Below are positions 3,584 to 5,090 of a stretch of 5,090 nt of DNA, piece by piece. The notes below the pieces were generated by a model. That model saw nothing but the letters and a program-made list of their open reading frames with translations. It was not told the origin of the DNA and searched no databases. The DNA comes from Bacillota bacterium (GTDB lineage: Bacteria; Bacillota; Clostridia; Clostridiales; Clostridiaceae): positions 1 to 5,090 of the forward strand of contig JAEXZL010000207.1 of assembly GCA_023451395.1 (NCBI GenBank). Direction: 5' to 3'. Made by a program: the position numbers and the translations under genes. The first letter of the stretch is position 1. Each line of letters starts with the position of its first letter.

Positions 3584-4888
3584 ATGTACGAAATAAACAA
3601 TATAACTTACTCATTATTTAATGGCTTACCTAAGATTATATCCGCAATACTACTTTTGGTATTAGCGATAATAATAGCTTATATAGCTAAAGCTCTCATA
3701 ATTAAGGGAGGTAAAAAGCTTGGTCTTACAAGATATGTTGAAAAATGGGGTTTGTCAAACAATAAAAGTCCCGAGAGCACTCTTGAAACTATAGGAAAAG
3801 CAGCTTTTTGGATAGTCTTTATATTATTCCTTCCTGGAATATTAGATACTCTTAGTTTAAATAATGTCTCTGTGCCAATAGCAGATATGACAACTAAGCT
3901 ATTAAGCTTCCTTCCTAACATATTAGGTGCTACTTTAGTTCTTATAGTAGGTTATGTAATTGCTAAAATTGCTAGAGATTTACTTGCCCTACTCCTTAGA
4001 AGGATTAGAGTTGATGAACTTCAACAAAAGGCTGGTCTTAAAGCAGGAGCTAACACCACCTCCTTATCCACAATGCTTTCAAATATTGTTTATGTTTTAA
4101 TATGGATTCCTATAATAATATCTGCCTTACAGATACTTAATATTGAGGCTATATCTCAGCCTGCTATTTATATGTTAAATAGCATTATGCTAATGATACC
4201 TAGAATTTTTATAGCTGCTGTTCTAGTAATTATAGGTGTTTATATTGCAAAAATGGTTGCATCCCTCATTGCAAATATTTTATCCGGAATGGGAATAAAC
4301 TCTTTGTACAGTAAGCTTGGTTTTAACAAAGTGATTACAACCCCAAAATATCTTTTATCAGATATTATTGGAAACATAGTAAGCTTTATTATAATACTTC
4401 TATTTACTGTTGAAGCTTTAAATGTAGTTAACCTTCAGGTTCTTAACAGTGTTGGTTATGCTATTATTGCATATCTTCCTTTCTTTATAAGTGCCGTGAT
4501 AATATTAGGTGCTGGCTTACTACTAGGTACTTGGGCAGAAGGCTTGCTAGCTAAATACACTAATGCTTCAAAGTTCACTGCAATGGTTGCTAAATGCATT
4601 ATAGTATTCTTTGCTATTTTCATGACCTTAAATCAATTAGGCATAGCAATGGTAGTTGTAAACACAGCCTTTATGATGATATTAGGTGCTCTATCTATAG
4701 CCTTTGCTGTATCCTTTGGTATAGGAGGAAGAGCCTTTGCTTCAAGAACCCTTGAAAAATTTGAACAAAAAATTGAGAATTCTCCAAAGGCTAAAAATGA
4801 TTCTACTACAAAAAAAGTAGCAGAAAATATTCCTGACCCTATGGAAGTTATAAACCCAGATTTAAGGCCAAAAAACAACCTTGATTAA
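3584..4888 (+). CDS. Mechanosensitive-channel-like membrane protein with four TM-helix repeats (434 aa)
   Basis: A polytopic membrane protein, probably a channel or channel-like protein. Hydrophobic helices lie at about 15-37, 72-92, 109-129, 165-186, 204-226, 258-282, 295-316, 332-355 and 358-380. They form four copies of a two-helix unit. The first helix of each begins with a Leu/Ile-Pro (L15-P16, L110-P111, I205-P206, L298-P299) and carries a G/A-x-x-x-A-K-type ending, such as GYVIAKIA and GVYIAKMV. The 95, 95 and 93-residue spacing fits the 'conserved TM helix' repeats of CmpX/MscS-related proteins. The last helix, ILGALSIAFAVSFGIGGRAFA (residues 366-386, given here as the family's Gly/Ala-rich pore-helix type), resembles MscS TM3, but the MscS beta domain after it is absent. 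Instead there is a charged, probably disordered tail of about 45 residues. AGGAGGT lies 7 nt before the ATG. It has its own terminator, and all nine arginines are AGA/AGG. Family placement is good; ion selectivity and gating are unknown. Confidence 0.87.
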   Translation: MYEINNITYSLFNGLPKIISAILLLVLAIIIAYIAKALIIKGGKKLGLTRYVEKWGLSNNKSPESTLETIGKAAFWIVFILFLPGILDTLSLNNVSVPIADMTTKLLSFLPNILGATLVLIVGYVIAKIARDLLALLLRRIRVDELQQKAGLKAGANTTSLSTMLSNIVYVLIWIPIIISALQILNIEAISQPAIYMLNSIMLMIPRIFIAAVLVIIGVYIAKMVASLIANILSGMGINSLYSKLGFNKVITTPKYLLSDIIGNIVSFIIILLFTVEALNVVNLQVLNSVGYAIIAYLPFFISAVIILGAGLLLGTWAEGLLAKYTNASKFTAMVAKCIIVFFAIFMTLNQLGIAMVVVNTAFMMILGALSIAFAVSFGIGGRAFASRTLEKFEQKIENSPKAKNDSTTKKVAENIPDPMEVINPDLRPKNNLD

Positions 4889-4890
4889 GA

Positions 4891-4917
4891 AAAATAACAG
4901 TCTGTTATTTTAGACTG
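4891..4917 (+). other. Two overlapping, mutually exclusive hairpins just after the stop codon
   Basis: AAAATAACA (4891-4899) pairs perfectly with TGTTATTTT (4903-4911) around a GTC loop. CAGTCT (4898-4903) can pair instead with AGACTG (4912-4917). The two share bases and cannot form together. Neither has a T-run after it, so the main terminator is the next hairpin. They may protect the transcript's 3' end. Confidence 0.4.
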
Positions 4918-4929
4918 ATTAAATTATAA

Positions 4930-4980
4930 CCTCGAAGGACTTAGTGAATTTGCTAAGTCTTTCGGGGTATTTTATTTTTA
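4930..4980 (+). terminator. Strong intrinsic terminator of the four-repeat membrane protein gene
   Basis: CCTCGAAGGACTTAG (4930-4944) pairs along its whole length with CTAAGTCTTTCGGGG (4953-4967), 15 pairs including two G-U, around an 8-nt loop. It is followed directly by a T-rich tract (4968-4980). This is the clearest rho-independent terminator in the window and ends the transcript about 90 nt after the stop codon. Confidence 0.9.
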
Positions 4981-5090
4981 GGCCAAGCTATTATTCCCTA
5001 AATATTATTTCATATCCAACATTCTAAATAATGTCATATTTAACATGATTTTTTAGTTTTAATAGATGTTTTTTTATATAATAAGTTATA
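4981..5090. other. Gene-free AT-rich right end
   Basis: No open frame of useful length and no convincing structure. A TATAAT at 5077-5082 could be the -10 of a gene starting beyond the window, but there is no matching -35 and the surrounding sequence is nearly all A and T. Confidence 0.3.

Noticed and set aside
3679..4878. Minus-strand open frames inside the four-repeat membrane protein gene (3679-3921, 4633-4878)
   Set aside because: They are shadows of the long plus-strand frame, with no start signals of their own.
5077..5082. TATAAT near the right edge as a promoter
   Set aside because: No -35 partner, and it lies in almost pure A/T sequence with no gene visible downstream.

Overview
The window is AT-rich (roughly 70%) with AGGAGG-type ribosome binding sites, sigmaA-like promoters, frequent AGA/AGG arginine codons and GTG/TTG start options. 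This fits a low-GC Firmicute, most likely a Clostridium or a close clostridial relative. The species cannot be fixed from the sequence.

Layout. (1) Positions 3-107, plus strand: the last 34 codons of a gene cut by the window edge. (2) Positions 149-839, minus strand: a two-gene unit behind a strong promoter (871-898). It encodes an unusual protein in which three membrane helices run straight into an Xre-type helix-turn-helix domain, followed 1 nt later by a 74-residue two-helix membrane protein. (3) Positions 1072-3335, plus strand: an accessory-looking block of a GNAT acetyltransferase, a nitroreductase-family protein and a CDP-alcohol phosphatidyltransferase, ending at a hairpin terminator. 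(4) Positions 3336-3583: gene-free, AT-rich DNA with weak promoter candidates. (5) Positions 3584-4888, plus strand: a 434-residue membrane protein built from four copies of a two-helix unit, of the mechanosensitive-channel-like 'conserved TM helix' type, followed by a strong intrinsic terminator. (6) Positions 4981-5090: no recognisable gene.

Working together. The minus-strand pair looks like a small autoregulated membrane/regulator module. In the plus-strand block the nitroreductase and CDP-alcohol phosphatidyltransferase share a transcript, while the acetyltransferase has its own very similar promoter. The four-repeat membrane protein is a separate transcription unit and uses no CGN arginine codons, unlike the genes to its left.

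The least expected signal is between the genes. A 56-nt element starts at the base after the stop codon of both the acetyltransferase and the phosphatidyltransferase (44 of 56 positions identical without gaps). A second, promoter-bearing repeat lies in front of both the acetyltransferase and the nitroreductase. Together they give the block a modular look: promoter repeat, gene(s), downstream repeat. The other points to check are the helix-turn-helix fusion, whose predicted topology puts the DNA-binding domain on the wrong side of the membrane, and an apparent ATT start codon on the phosphatidyltransferase. I found no CRISPR array, RNA gene, transposase or complete new defence system.
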